Below, piece after piece: positions 8,815 to 18,537 of a stretch of DNA of 64,000 nt. The position numbers and the translations under genes are program-made. The notes beneath the pieces are model-generated. The model saw only the letters and a program-made list of their open reading frames with translations, was not told the origin of the DNA and made no database searches. The number at the start of each line of letters is the position of its first letter. Position 1 is the stretch's first letter. Source of the DNA: Sphingomonas sp. TDK1 (GTDB lineage Bacteria; Pseudomonadota; Alphaproteobacteria; Sphingomonadales; Sphingomonadaceae); NCBI RefSeq assembly GCF_001650735.1, contig NZ_LXVY01000005.1, forward strand, positions 1 to 64,000, given 5' to 3'.

Positions 8815-8849
8815 AAAAAAAAAGGCCGGGAGGATCGCTCCTCCCGGCC
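8815..8849 (-). terminator. Rho-independent terminator of the TonB-receptor gene
   Basis: A perfect 11-bp stem (arms 8824-8834 and 8839-8849) with a TCGC-type tetraloop is followed, on the minus strand, by nine T residues (A9 at 8815-8823). It ends transcription of the receptor gene, whose stop is at 8870. Confidence 0.93.
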
Positions 8850-8869
8850 CGAATGATCGGTTCCGGCGA

Positions 8870-11800
8870 TCAGAAGTTCGCGCGGAAGCCCATGTAGAAG
8901 AAACGGCCACGGTTGTCGTAGATACCCGAGCCGGTGCCCACGCCGGTCAGGCCGTAGGGCGGGTTCTTGTTCCCGATATTGTTGACGCCGCCATAGAGGT
9001 TGAAGCTCTTGTTCACCTCGATCGCCGCACGGACGTCGTTGTAGAAGACCGACGGATACATGCGGATTTCGGCATAGTCCGGGTTCTGCGGCGGCTCACC
9101 GTTGACGCTGTTATAGTCTTCCCACGTGTTGAGATACATGCCGCTGATGTAGCGCAGCGTGTGCCCGATCGAGAACTTGCCGAACGTCAGGTCCGTATCG
9201 ATGGTGAAGCGGTCCTGCGGATCGTTCAGCTCGCCGGTGATGACGTTCTTGTAGTTCGGGCGCGACGGGTCGGTGTAGTTGTCGCGCTGGATCACATGCG
9301 TCCAATCGCCCTTCACGCGCACCAGGCCCCAGTCGAACCGGTGATTGAAGGTGATGTTGGTATCGATCCCACGTGCCTTGTAACGCGCATAGTTCTGCGG
9401 CGCGTCCTGGTACGAACCTTCGATGATGCGGAACGCCTGTTCGCCGTTCGGACCACCCGAGGCGTCCGCGCGCTTGAAGAGGCCGCAGAACTGGTTGTTC
9501 AGCGACGGCGCGTCATAGCAGGCATTCAGTGCGCTCTGCACCGACGGGGAGGTGATCACGTTCTTCACGGTGATGTCGTAATAGTCGACCGAGAAGGACA
9601 GACCCGGCACCCAGTGCGGTTCGAACACGGCACCCAGCGTCCAGGAGCGCGAGCTCTCTTCCTTGAGGTTCGGATTGCCGCCGCTCAGGATCTGCAGCGA
9701 CGAGGTGTAGACATAGTCGTACGACGCAGGGATGCCGGCGGCAGCGCAGTTCGCCTTGCGATTCGCCGAGCCGGTGTTGATGTTACGCGCCGAGCAGGGG
9801 TCCGAAGGTGCGGGCGTGAAGTTCTGGCCCGCAACCGCATAGAGATCGCCCACATAGGGAGCGCGCACTGCACGGGAGTAGCTGCCGCGGAAGCCGAAGT
9901 CGCGCACCGGACGCCAGACCGCATCGCCGCTATAGGCGAACACCGTGCCGGTCGAGCCGCGATAATCCGCGACACGGCCAGAGCCGCTGACGGTCAGCTC
10001 CTTGAAGAAGGGAACATCCTTCAGCAACGGCACCGAAAGCTCGCCGAACGCTTCCTTCACTTCGAAGGCGGGCGAACGGAAGGTCGGAATGGCGTTGTAG
10101 AACGCGTAGCCCGCCTGGGTCAGCGGATCGAGGTCGTATCGCAGCGTCTCGCGACGATATTCGCCGCCGACCGCAACGCTCATCGGGCCGCCGGGCAGCT
10201 CGAACAGATTGCCCGAAACATAGCCGTTGCCGACGAACTGCGTCGCGCTGCCGGTGGCGGTGGTCTTCATCAGCAGATAGTTGCGCGCGGCATCGCTCAC
10301 TGAGCCTTCGCCGAACGGGTTCAGCGGCACACAGGCGGCGATGTCCGCTGCCAGCACCGACGGGTTGCCGCCGCGATCAACACCGGAATAGGCCGGATTG
10401 ATCTGCGAACGGCAGACGATGTTGCCGTTGGCGTCGCGGGTGGTGTCGTTCGCGAGCAGGAAGCGCTGGCGATTGACATTGCCGCTGATCACGTTGGTTT
10501 CGCGATGCTCGCTGTACTCCGCGGACACTTCATAGTGCCAGCTGCCGCCGAAATCGCCACGGGCACCGCCGACGAAGCGATATACCTCGCGCTTGATGTT
10601 TTCATCGCGCACCCCGAGATCGACCCAGTTGCGACGCAGCGAGAAGCGATAGGTCCCCGCCGCGACCTGGGCGAGCGATGCCGCCTGCTGCGCCGCCGTG
10701 ATCGCCGCGCCGGTGTTCGGGTTGACGCCCGAGGCGATCGCCGCCTGCAGCTGCGCGGTGATCGTGTTGCGCGCCGCGCCGTTGAGATACGGGTTGTCGA
10801 CGCGGATGCCTTCGCGGTTCACGCGACCGATCGCAGCGCCGCTGACGTAATAGGACAGATCGGTAAGACCGGTGCCCGTGATCTGATCGCTGAGCGTCTG
10901 CCCCTGCGAGAAGAACGGGCCGCTCTGCGAGCCGAACGCTTCGGTGCGGACATATTTGGCTTCGAAGAACGGAACAAAGGCTTCCGAGACTTCGAAATGG
11001 CCCAGCGCGTTGAAGGCGTAGCGCTTCACATTTGGCGAGAGCACCACCAACTTGCCCTCACGGCCGGTCGAACCGTTGCCACCGACGAAGCTGCCATTGG
11101 GACCAAGGCCGACGCGCAGACCGGTCTGCGGGGTAAGCGCACCGCCCGGCTGGAACAAATAGGCGCAGGTGAAGGCGCTGCCCACCGCGTCGGTACCGCA
11201 AGGGCGCGTTCCGTTGCTGCCGTAGCGGAAGCCGAGCTGACCGCCCAGCGAGATCGTGGTGCTGCGGATGTCACGATAGAACAGCCGATCCGGCACGTCG
11301 TCCGAGGAGGCGCCCACGTCCGTATCGACGATGACGAAGCCGTCGTTGCGGCGGAGCGACGGGCGATCCGAGGCATAATAGTCGGACTGATTGGAATATT
11401 CCGCCGCAAGGACGACATTGCCGCGGCCTTCCGCGAAATTCTTGCCCGCCAGCAGCGAAATCGTCTGGTTGCCCGCATCGCCATATTTGCTGACGCCGGC
11501 ACGTCCGTTCAGCTGCAGGCCGTCGAAGTGATCCTTCAGGATGAAGTTGACCACGCCCGAGATCGCGTCGGAGCCATAGACTGCCGACTTGCCGCCCGTG
11601 ACGATATCGACCCGCTCGATCAGGTCGAGCGGGATCGTGTTGACGTCTACCGCGTTGCCGTTGTTGATGATGTCGCTGGTGACCTGGCGACGGCCGTTGA
11701 TCAGCGTCAGCGTGCGCGAGATGCCGAGGCCGCGAAGGTCGAGGAAGTTCTGACCGCGCCGGCCGAGACCCGACGTCGAGTTCTGCGAGCCGACCGAGCT

Positions 11801-12061
11801 GCGCAGCTGCGGCATCGTGTTCAGCACGTCACCCACCGAGATGCGGCCGCTATTGGCGATCTGATCGGCGGTAACGGTGGTGATCGGAACCGGCGAATCC
11901 TGATTGGCCGTACGTAGGCGCGATCCGGTGACGACGATCGAATCCTGGTCCTGGGTTTCGGTCGCGGTATCGCTCTGCGCGGTCTGCGCCAGCGCAAGGG
12001 CGGGGCACAGCATCGTGCTGCCCATCAGTGCCGTAGCACCTAATAGCTTGGAAAATTTCAT
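8870..12061 (-). CDS. TonB-dependent receptor
   Basis: 1063-residue outer-membrane receptor. It has a signal peptide (MKFSKLLGATALMGSTM, hydrophobic run, cut after ALA around residue 25), then DSIVVTGSRLRTANQDSPVP and a plug domain (about 50-170: LDLRGLG, LINGRR, YGSDAISGVVNFILK), followed by a long beta-barrel that ends in the aromatic FYMGFRANF needed for barrel insertion. The size and the SPVPITTVT plug resemble the large sphingomonad/Caulobacter family for siderophores, sugars or oligomers; the substrate is undetermined. The leader carries a hairpin covering the Shine-Dalgarno sequence (12068-12093). Confidence 0.93.
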   Translation of the reverse strand: MKFSKLLGATALMGSTMLCPALALAQTAQSDTATETQDQDSIVVTGSRLRTANQDSPVPITTVTADQIANSGRISVGDVLNTMPQLRSSVGSQNSTSGLGRRGQNFLDLRGLGISRTLTLINGRRQVTSDIINNGNAVDVNTIPLDLIERVDIVTGGKSAVYGSDAISGVVNFILKDHFDGLQLNGRAGVSKYGDAGNQTISLLAGKNFAEGRGNVVLAAEYSNQSDYYASDRPSLRRNDGFVIVDTDVGASSDDVPDRLFYRDIRSTTISLGGQLGFRYGSNGTRPCGTDAVGSAFTCAYLFQPGGALTPQTGLRVGLGPNGSFVGGNGSTGREGKLVVLSPNVKRYAFNALGHFEVSEAFVPFFEAKYVRTEAFGSQSGPFFSQGQTLSDQITGTGLTDLSYYVSGAAIGRVNREGIRVDNPYLNGAARNTITAQLQAAIASGVNPNTGAAITAAQQAASLAQVAAGTYRFSLRRNWVDLGVRDENIKREVYRFVGGARGDFGGSWHYEVSAEYSEHRETNVISGNVNRQRFLLANDTTRDANGNIVCRSQINPAYSGVDRGGNPSVLAADIAACVPLNPFGEGSVSDAARNYLLMKTTATGSATQFVGNGYVSGNLFELPGGPMSVAVGGEYRRETLRYDLDPLTQAGYAFYNAIPTFRSPAFEVKEAFGELSVPLLKDVPFFKELTVSGSGRVADYRGSTGTVFAYSGDAVWRPVRDFGFRGSYSRAVRAPYVGDLYAVAGQNFTPAPSDPCSARNINTGSANRKANCAAAGIPASYDYVYTSSLQILSGGNPNLKEESSRSWTLGAVFEPHWVPGLSFSVDYYDITVKNVITSPSVQSALNACYDAPSLNNQFCGLFKRADASGGPNGEQAFRIIEGSYQDAPQNYARYKARGIDTNITFNHRFDWGLVRVKGDWTHVIQRDNYTDPSRPNYKNVITGELNDPQDRFTIDTDLTFGKFSIGHTLRYISGMYLNTWEDYNSVNGEPPQNPDYAEIRMYPSVFYNDVRAAIEVNKSFNLYGGVNNIGNKNPPYGLTGVGTGSGIYDNRGRFFYMGFRANF

Positions 12062-12067
12062 GAGTTG

Positions 12068-12093
12068 CCCCTCACAGGCGGGATGCCTGAGGG
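12068..12093 (-). promoter_or_regulatory. Leader hairpin overlapping the receptor ribosome binding site
   Basis: Immediately before the receptor start (ATG 12061), the minus strand can fold CCCTC-AGGC against GCCT-(GT)-GAGGG with a five-base loop. The 3' arm is the GAGGGG Shine-Dalgarno sequence. It could hold translation down until opened, but the stem is interrupted and the role is inferred. Confidence 0.35.
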
Positions 12094-12275
12094 CCTCTGA
12101 TCCTAGCTCGCACGATTCTTACAAGCTTTTGGTAACTAATTTTACAACTTTGTTGCACCCTGTTGCAGAAGAGTCACAGAGTTGGGCGCATTGTTGCCAG
12201 CAAGCAATATTCTGACGCATTTTTGTTACAAATCTTTGCGGCCGTGCAGCTATGCGATTTGTTGACATCGCGCAC

Positions 12276-12306
12276 CAAGAAAAAGGCCGAGGCTACCGCC
12301 CCGGCC
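12276..12306 (-). terminator. Terminator of the phaC-phaA operon
   Basis: GC-rich stem (arms about 12285-12293 and 12298-12306, one mismatch, TACC loop). On the minus strand it is followed by a T-rich run (A5 at 12280-12284, then G and AA). It lies just beyond the phaA stop at 12330. Confidence 0.8.
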
Positions 12307-12329
12307 CATTCCTTCCGCTAGGTCGAACG

Positions 12330-13505
<1,176 letters not shown>

Positions 13506-13533
13506 GCTGGTCTCCTGGGAGTGTGTTTGGGCG

Positions 13534-14601
13534 TTATCTAATGCGGCGCAGCGTGGTTAGCCAGTGGGCCAGCGGTTCCCATACCGCCTTCCGCGCGCGC
13601 CTGCCGACGATCATGCCGACATGGCCGAGCGCCATCTCACGCACCTCACCCAGCCGCGCAGCGCTGGCGGCGGGAACGATGCGGTCGGTGGTAGAGACGA
13701 AGGAAAGCGCCGGGATTTCCAGCGCTTCCGGATGGGCCGTGATTCCCGCAACCTGCCAGCGGCCGCTGCCGGGAAGATCGGCGGATAGGAAATCGTCAAA
13801 CAACTGCCGCCCCGCCCCGAAGGTAAGCGGCGCACCGGCATTCGCCCAGTCCTCGAGCACCACAAAAGCGCGGGCCTCCGGATCCTTCGGACGAAGGCGA
13901 CCGAATCGCTCATATTTCAGGATCGTGCGCCGCGGGTCGAGCTGCCAGAAGCCGGCCTGCAGCACTTCCATCGGTACCACGCCCAGCCGCTCGCAGGTGG
14001 GATAGGCCTGGTCCCACAGCGCCGCGAAGGATTCGAGCGCCGCGCCATAGCCGGCAAAGCGCCACGGCGCCGCGATCGAGACCAGCCCTGCGGTCTCGAT
14101 CGCCTGCGCGGCGGCAATCGCCATGGTGCCGCCCAGACAATAGCCGGCCAGCACCGGCGGTCGCCGCAACTGGCGGAGCAAGGGCAGCAGCAGCCGTTCG
14201 ACATGGCCGTTCACGTCCAGCCCGGCGGCGTCGGGCGGCGGGCTGCCCCAGTCGACCAGCAAAGGCCGCACCCCTTGCCGTGACAGCCAGCGCAGCAGCG
14301 AGTTGCCTCGGGCAAGATCGAGCACGACCGGCGGATTGATCAGCGAGGGCACGAACACGACCGGTAGGCCATGCCCACCATAATCGCGCAGCACTGCGCG
14401 GCCGGCACGCGCGACGATCGGCTTTTCCGGGCGCGGGGCCGGGCGCGGGGCGTTCTGATATGCGGCCAAGCCCGCAAGTGCCGCGGCGCGTTTTTCGGCC
14501 GATGCTGCCGTTTCGTTGCGCAGCATTGCGAGAAAAAGCGGCAAAGGACGCGGTCCGTGTTGCGGCGCGTCAGAAACTGTAGTTAGGTGCGCATCTGTCA
14601 C
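13534..14601 (-). CDS. phaC: Polyhydroxyalkanoate synthase-like alpha/beta hydrolase
   Basis: 355 residues from GTG 14601; an upstream GTG at 14631 would add ten. The nucleophile elbow GYCLGGT carries Cys (C155), as PHA synthases do in place of the serine of lipases. The Asp is in [11 protein letters not shown] and the His in GHVGMIVG, completing the Cys-Asp-His triad. The length matches class III PhaC subunits better than class I (about 560-600), but no phaE is present. Its neighbours phaA (same strand, downstream) and phaR (divergent) make a PHA role likely. Only 14 bases separate its start from that of phaR, so each promoter must lie inside the other gene. Confidence 0.8.
   Translation of the reverse strand: MTDAHLTTVSDAPQHGPRPLPLFLAMLRNETAASAEKRAAALAGLAAYQNAPRPAPRPEKPIVARAGRAVLRDYGGHGLPVVFVPSLINPPVVLDLARGNSLLRWLSRQGVRPLLVDWGSPPPDAAGLDVNGHVERLLLPLLRQLRRPPVLAGYCLGGTMAIAAAQAIETAGLVSIAAPWRFAGYGAALESFAALWDQAYPTCERLGVVPMEVLQAGFWQLDPRRTILKYERFGRLRPKDPEARAFVVLEDWANAGAPLTFGAGRQLFDDFLSADLPGSGRWQVAGITAHPEALEIPALSFVSTTDRIVPAASAARLGEVREMALGHVGMIVGRRARKAVWEPLAHWLTTLRRIR
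14502..14526. promoter_or_regulatory. Inverted repeat upstream of phaR, candidate PhaR operator
   Basis: ATGCTGC and GCAGCAT form a perfect 7-bp inverted repeat separated by 11 bases, inside the phaC coding start and about 90-115 bases upstream of phaR. PhaR proteins are known to bind TGC-rich repeats in pha promoters. The assignment here is inference. Confidence 0.3.
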
Positions 14602-14615
14602 GTGCGGGGGTTCCC

Positions 14616-15200
14616 ATGAAGAAAGCTGCACCCGGAAGCGGTCCGGTCATCATTAAGAAATATGCGAACCGCCGGCTCTATAATACCGAGACCTCGTCTT
14701 ACATCACGCTCGAGCATCTCGCAGCGATGACGCGCGAAGGCCGCGACTTCAAGGTCGTGGATGCCAAGACCGAGGAGGATATTACCCATAACGTCCTCAC
14801 CCAGATCATCATGGAGGAGGAAGCGCGCGGCCAGACCATGCTGCCTGTGAACTTCCTGCGCCAGCTGATCGCGCTTTATGGCGACTCGATGCAGGCGATG
14901 GTGCCGGGCTATCTCGAAGCGTCGATGGACAGCTTCCGCCGCAACCAGGAACAGTTTAAGTCGGCGGTGGAGGGCGCGTTCGCCAACTCGCCCTTCGCGG
15001 AGATCGCCAAGCGCAACATGGCGATGTTCGAAGCCGCCGCGAGCGCCTTCCAGCCGGGGGGTGCGGCGAACCCGACGCCAGGCGCAGCACCGGCTGCTGC
15101 ACCCGCCCCTACCGAGGCGGGCACCGGCGATGGCGATGTCTCGGCGCTGAAGGCAGAACTCGCGCGGCTTCAGGAAAAGATCGAAAAGCTGGGCAAATAA
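14616..15200 (+). CDS. phaR: Polyhydroxyalkanoate synthesis repressor PhaR
   Basis: 194 residues. The N-terminal PHB/PHA DNA-binding domain is highly conserved (IIKKYANRRLYNTETSSYITLEHLA, residues about 12-70), followed by the PHB_acc domain (EEEARGQTMLPVNFLRQLIALYG, about 75-130) and an Ala/Pro-rich tail ending in a short coiled coil. PhaR represses phasin and PHA genes and senses polymer by binding it. It is divergent from phaC-phaA. ATG 14616 is preceded by GGGGG. Confidence 0.95.
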   Translation: MKKAAPGSGPVIIKKYANRRLYNTETSSYITLEHLAAMTREGRDFKVVDAKTEEDITHNVLTQIIMEEEARGQTMLPVNFLRQLIALYGDSMQAMVPGYLEASMDSFRRNQEQFKSAVEGAFANSPFAEIAKRNMAMFEAAASAFQPGGAANPTPGAAPAAAPAPTEAGTGDGDVSALKAELARLQEKIEKLGK

Positions 15201-15263
15201 GGGCATTGCGGACCGGGCGCAGCGCGCACCGGCCCGCACCCGCCGCGATCCGGAGCAGCGGAC

Positions 15264-15803
15264 ATGACGCTATGGCTCGGTGTGCTGGTATCCCTCCTGC
15301 TCGGATCCCCGAGCATGCCGGAGGATCCCCAGGAGCGCGTTCACCAGTCCGAGGAATTGGTCTTCGCCAAGGCCGAGGAGGACATTGCCCGCAAGACCGA
15401 CATCTTCCAGCACATGGTGGGGGAAGAGGCATTCGACTGGAGCGTGGACCTCGACCTGGGCGTGATCATGTTCACCGCTGCCAGCTATGTCGCCACTGCG
15501 CCGGTGCAGGTTATCGGTACCTACAACAGGCGCGACGGTACCTTCCTGTGGGGATGGGACCATCCATCCATCCCGGAGAGCCGACGGGCCGATGCGAAGC
15601 TGGCGCGGCAATTCGGCGAGGTGCACGGACTTTCCCGATACACGACGCGGAAAGTGTCCTGCAGCGAAACAGAAGCGTGGCAATTCACCGCGGTCGCTTC
15701 GTACCTGGCGGGTGCAACCGGTACGTATCGCGGGAACTCCGGGCCGACGCTGATCTACATGACCTTCGGGAAGGTTACCGTAAGCCCGAGGAAGCAGCCT
15801 TAA
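15264..15803 (+). CDS. Conserved hypothetical protein (DUF6882-like)
   Basis: 179 residues. A hydrophobic N-terminus (MTLWLGVLVSLLLGSPS) could be a short signal or anchor. The rest is soluble, with a central FLWGWDHPSIPESRRADA segment of the type found in small DUF6882-like proteins that repeat W-x-W-x-NPS-like motifs. There is one Cys (VSCSETEAW). I do not recognise a function. It is 63 bases behind phaR, but no role in PHA metabolism can be claimed. The strand-compatible start at 15264 has only a weak ribosome binding site (GGAGCAG). Confidence 0.65.
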   Translation: MTLWLGVLVSLLLGSPSMPEDPQERVHQSEELVFAKAEEDIARKTDIFQHMVGEEAFDWSVDLDLGVIMFTAASYVATAPVQVIGTYNRRDGTFLWGWDHPSIPESRRADAKLARQFGEVHGLSRYTTRKVSCSETEAWQFTAVASYLAGATGTYRGNSGPTLIYMTFGKVTVSPRKQP

Positions 15804-15843
15804 AAAGGCCGCTGCGCCACCCGCCGCGGGCGGATGGCGCGGC
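15801..15843. terminator. Bidirectional terminator hairpin
   Basis: A long GC hairpin (core arms about 15814-15825 and 15829-15840, one mismatch) separates two convergent genes. A5 at 15802-15806 gives a T-run on the minus strand, so it serves mainly the methyltransferase gene ending at 15851. Confidence 0.75.
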
Positions 15844-15850
15844 AACATCC

Positions 15851-16660
15851 CTATGGCTTGCGGAATTTGAGCGTCATGCGGTCGCTCTCGCCGATCGCGG
15901 CATATTTGGCGCGGTCCTGATCCTTCAGCGCGTAGGTGGGCGGCAGCGTCCACACGCCGTTCGGCCAGTCGGCAGTATCGGCCTTGTTGGCATTCACTTC
16001 CGATGCACCGACGAATTTGAAACCTGCCGCCTCGGCCAACCGGCGCACCGTCGACACCTTGAGATAGCCGCTCTTGGTCTCGCGATCGTCGCCGGCGCTC
16101 TCGGGAAGACGATGGTCCTCGATGCCGAGCGTGCCCCCCTTCTTGAGCATCGCGTACATCTGCTTGAACGCCTCGGGCGCGTAATCCTTGCCGTCCTGTC
16201 CACCCATCCGCCAATTGTGGACGTTGCGGAAGGTGAGCACGACATCGGCTGTGCCGTTCGGTACCTTTGCCTGCCCCGCGGCAGCTGGGAAGCTGACGAC
16301 GCGGATCGGGCCGTACAGGGCTGGGTCCTTCGCCTTCAGCGCCTCGATGCCCTTGGCGTTGCCGCTCGGGACCGCAGCATAGAGAGTGCCCTTGCCGCGT
16401 GTCAACGGCGCGAGGATCTCGGTATACCAGCCGCCGCTCGGCCAGATCTCGACCACCGTGTCGTTCGGCTTCACCCCGAAAAAGGCAAGCGTATCGGCAG
16501 GGTGGCGATATTTGTCGCGTGCGGTATTGGCGGGCGTGCGGCTGGGGGCCGCGACGGCGTTCCCGATCGCCTGGCGCAGCGAGGCGGGCTGCTGCGCAGC
16601 GACGCTAGCGACGGCGGCGATGGTAGTAACGACGGCGATGCCGATAAGACGATGGCGCAT
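15851..16660 (-). CDS. Exported class I SAM-dependent methyltransferase-like protein
   Basis: 269 residues from ATG 16660. The N-terminus MRHRLIGIAVVTTIAAVASVAAQ is a clear signal peptide, so the protein is probably periplasmic. The Rossmann-like methyltransferase core has VVEIWPSGGWYTEIL where soluble enzymes have the glycine-rich SAM loop, then VVLTFRNVHNW and GGTLGIEDHR, matching the 'predicted methyltransferase' COG4798 group. An exported SAM enzyme is puzzling because SAM is cytoplasmic; it may have another role. A start 57 bases upstream is open but would bury the signal peptide. Confidence 0.8.
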   Translation of the reverse strand: MRHRLIGIAVVTTIAAVASVAAQQPASLRQAIGNAVAAPSRTPANTARDKYRHPADTLAFFGVKPNDTVVEIWPSGGWYTEILAPLTRGKGTLYAAVPSGNAKGIEALKAKDPALYGPIRVVSFPAAAGQAKVPNGTADVVLTFRNVHNWRMGGQDGKDYAPEAFKQMYAMLKKGGTLGIEDHRLPESAGDDRETKSGYLKVSTVRRLAEAAGFKFVGASEVNANKADTADWPNGVWTLPPTYALKDQDRAKYAAIGESDRMTLKFRKP

Positions 16661-16711
16661 TGGCAATGGCTCCCTGCTATCCGGGCGCGACTTTGAAGCA
16701 ACAAGGTGACG

Positions 16712-16900
16712 ATGCAACTAGAATTCTGGATCGGCGCCGGCGTTGCGCTGCTGGTCGCGATTGTCGCCGGGCTGGCCGAGCATCGCCGTCGCAAGCGACG
16801 CGATCTGGAACGGGTGGGCTGGGTGCCGTGGATGGCCATCCAGATGGCCGGACTGTTCGCGGCGCTGGTGCTGGTGAGCGTGGCGCTGCACGCGGGCTAG
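16712..16900 (+). CDS. Small membrane protein, unknown function
   Basis: 62-63 residues with two hydrophobic helices (FWIGAGVALLVAIVAGL and MAIQMAGLFAALVLVSVAL) joined by a basic loop (EHRRRKRRDLERVGW). By the positive-inside rule the loop faces the cytoplasm. ATG 16712 has AAGG at proper spacing; a GTG six bases upstream is also possible. It lies between the methyltransferase gene and cpaF, transcribed the opposite way. No function is recognised. Confidence 0.65.
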   Translation: MQLEFWIGAGVALLVAIVAGLAEHRRRKRRDLERVGWVPWMAIQMAGLFAALVLVSVALHAG

Positions 16901-16904
16901 TCGG

Positions 16905-18458
16905 TTACAGGCAGGCTTCCAGCAGCGCCTGGTCGAACCCGAACTGCTTGGCCTTGTCGAGCGTATAGGGCCGCAGCCCCATCGACCGATATTCGCCGAT
17001 GATCTTGCCGTCCGTGCTCTCGTCCAGATACTCGAACTTGAACAGCTCCTGGGTGACGATCACCGGGCCCTCCATGCCGATCACCTCGGTGACGTTGGTC
17101 ACGCGGCGGCTACCATCGCGCAGCCGCTTCACCTGAATGATCAGGTCGACCGAATCGGCGATCTGGCGGCTGATCGCCTCCTTCGGCACCTTGATGTCCG
17201 ACATCATCACCATGTTCTCCATACGCGCCAGCGCCTCGCGGGGGCTGTTCGAGTGGAGCGTGCACATCGAGCCGTCGTGACCGGTATTCATCGCGGCGAG
17301 CATGTCGAAACATTCGGCGCCGCGGATTTCGCCCAGGATGATGCGATCCGGGCGCATGCGCAGCGCGTTCTTCACCAGATCGCGGATCGTGATCTCGCCC
17401 TGGCCTTCCAGATTGGCGGGGCGGGTTTCCAGCGGCAGCCAGTGTGGCTGCTGCAGGCGGAGTTCGGCGGCATCCTCGATCGTCAGCACACGCTCGCCAG
17501 GGTCGATCATCTTCGAGATCGCGTTGAGCATCGTCGTCTTGCCCGAGCCGGTGCCGCCCGAGATGACGATGTTGAATCGGCTGGCGCCTGCGATCTTCAG
17601 CGCCGTCGCCATCTTCTCCGACATCGACCCGCCCTTGGCCATCATATCCAGCGTAATCGGCTTGGCGGAGAATTTGCGGATCGAGATGGCGGTGCCGCGC
17701 AGCGACAGCGGCGGCACGATCACGTTGACACGGCTCCCGTCCTTGAGGCGGGCATCGGCGAGCGGCGTTGTCTGGTCGACGCGCCGGCCGACCGAGTTGC
17801 AGATCCGCTGGGCGATCTGGAACAGATGCTCCTCGTCGCGGAACTGGATATTGGCGAGCTCGAGCCGGCCCTTGCGCTCGACATAGGTCTGCTCGGGGCC
17901 ATTGACCATGATGTCGCTGATCGCGGCGTCGGCGAGCAGTTCCTCGAGCGGCCCTAGCCCCAGCAACTCGTCGACAAGGACCTTCTCCAGCGCGAACTGC
18001 TCGCGCCGGTTCAACGTGAGTTTCAGCTCGGCAAGAACCTCGCCGATGATCGGCCGGAATTCCTCGGCCAGTTCGTCCTTGCTCAGCGTCGCCGCAGCTT
18101 CGGGATCCACACGCTCCAAAAGGCGCGGTAGCACCTGTTCCTTGATGCGGTGGATCGAGGCTTCAAAGCCCTCGTTGCGCGAGCTGCCCTGATCGGCAGG
18201 TGCGGCCTGGCGATCGGCGAGGCGCTGCATCGCGTCCGCACTGGCGGCGCTGGGACCCAAGGGATCGCGCTCCAGCATCGGATCGGTTAGCGTCTGGCCG
18301 GGTAGCGGGACCGCGTCGAGCGGCGGGAACTGGTCGCCGCCCAGTGGCAAGGGCTCGGGGCGCGGGGGCCCGCCACCCTGCATCGGCCGTGCGACACCGA
18401 AGGCCGGACGTCCCCCGGTTCCGCTCCCCATGCCGCTGCGACGCCCAAATGCGCTCAT
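16905..18458 (-). CDS. cpaF: CpaF family secretion ATPase
   Basis: 517 residues. The disordered Gly/Pro-rich N-terminus (1-95) precedes the helical N-domain (about 100-270) and the RecA-like domain of the VirB11/TadA group. Walker A is GGTGSGKT (301-308), followed by TIEDAAELRL (Asp box), RPDRIILGEIRGAE (Walker B) and the conserved His box TGHDGSMCTLHSNSPREAL. It is the hexameric motor of Tad/Flp-pilus secretion. No other cpa/tad gene is adjacent, so it is an orphan copy here, either distant from the rest of the tad locus or serving another system. Confidence 0.92.
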   Translation of the reverse strand: MSAFGRRSGMGSGTGGRPAFGVARPMQGGGPPRPEPLPLGGDQFPPLDAVPLPGQTLTDPMLERDPLGPSAASADAMQRLADRQAAPADQGSSRNEGFEASIHRIKEQVLPRLLERVDPEAAATLSKDELAEEFRPIIGEVLAELKLTLNRREQFALEKVLVDELLGLGPLEELLADAAISDIMVNGPEQTYVERKGRLELANIQFRDEEHLFQIAQRICNSVGRRVDQTTPLADARLKDGSRVNVIVPPLSLRGTAISIRKFSAKPITLDMMAKGGSMSEKMATALKIAGASRFNIVISGGTGSGKTTMLNAISKMIDPGERVLTIEDAAELRLQQPHWLPLETRPANLEGQGEITIRDLVKNALRMRPDRIILGEIRGAECFDMLAAMNTGHDGSMCTLHSNSPREALARMENMVMMSDIKVPKEAISRQIADSVDLIIQVKRLRDGSRRVTNVTEVIGMEGPVIVTQELFKFEYLDESTDGKIIGEYRSMGLRPYTLDKAKQFGFDQALLEACL

Positions 18459-18537
18459 TGAACCTTCAGTCCCCTAGGAAGGCTCAAGGCCTAGCGGCAA
18501 AGGCTTGCGATTTGGCTAACTATGATGGGACACGCCC

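Noticed and set aside
8627..11917. Two long plus-strand frames across the TonB-receptor gene
   Set aside because: Both are antisense shadows of a receptor with signal peptide, plug and barrel; their own sequences have no recognisable domain.
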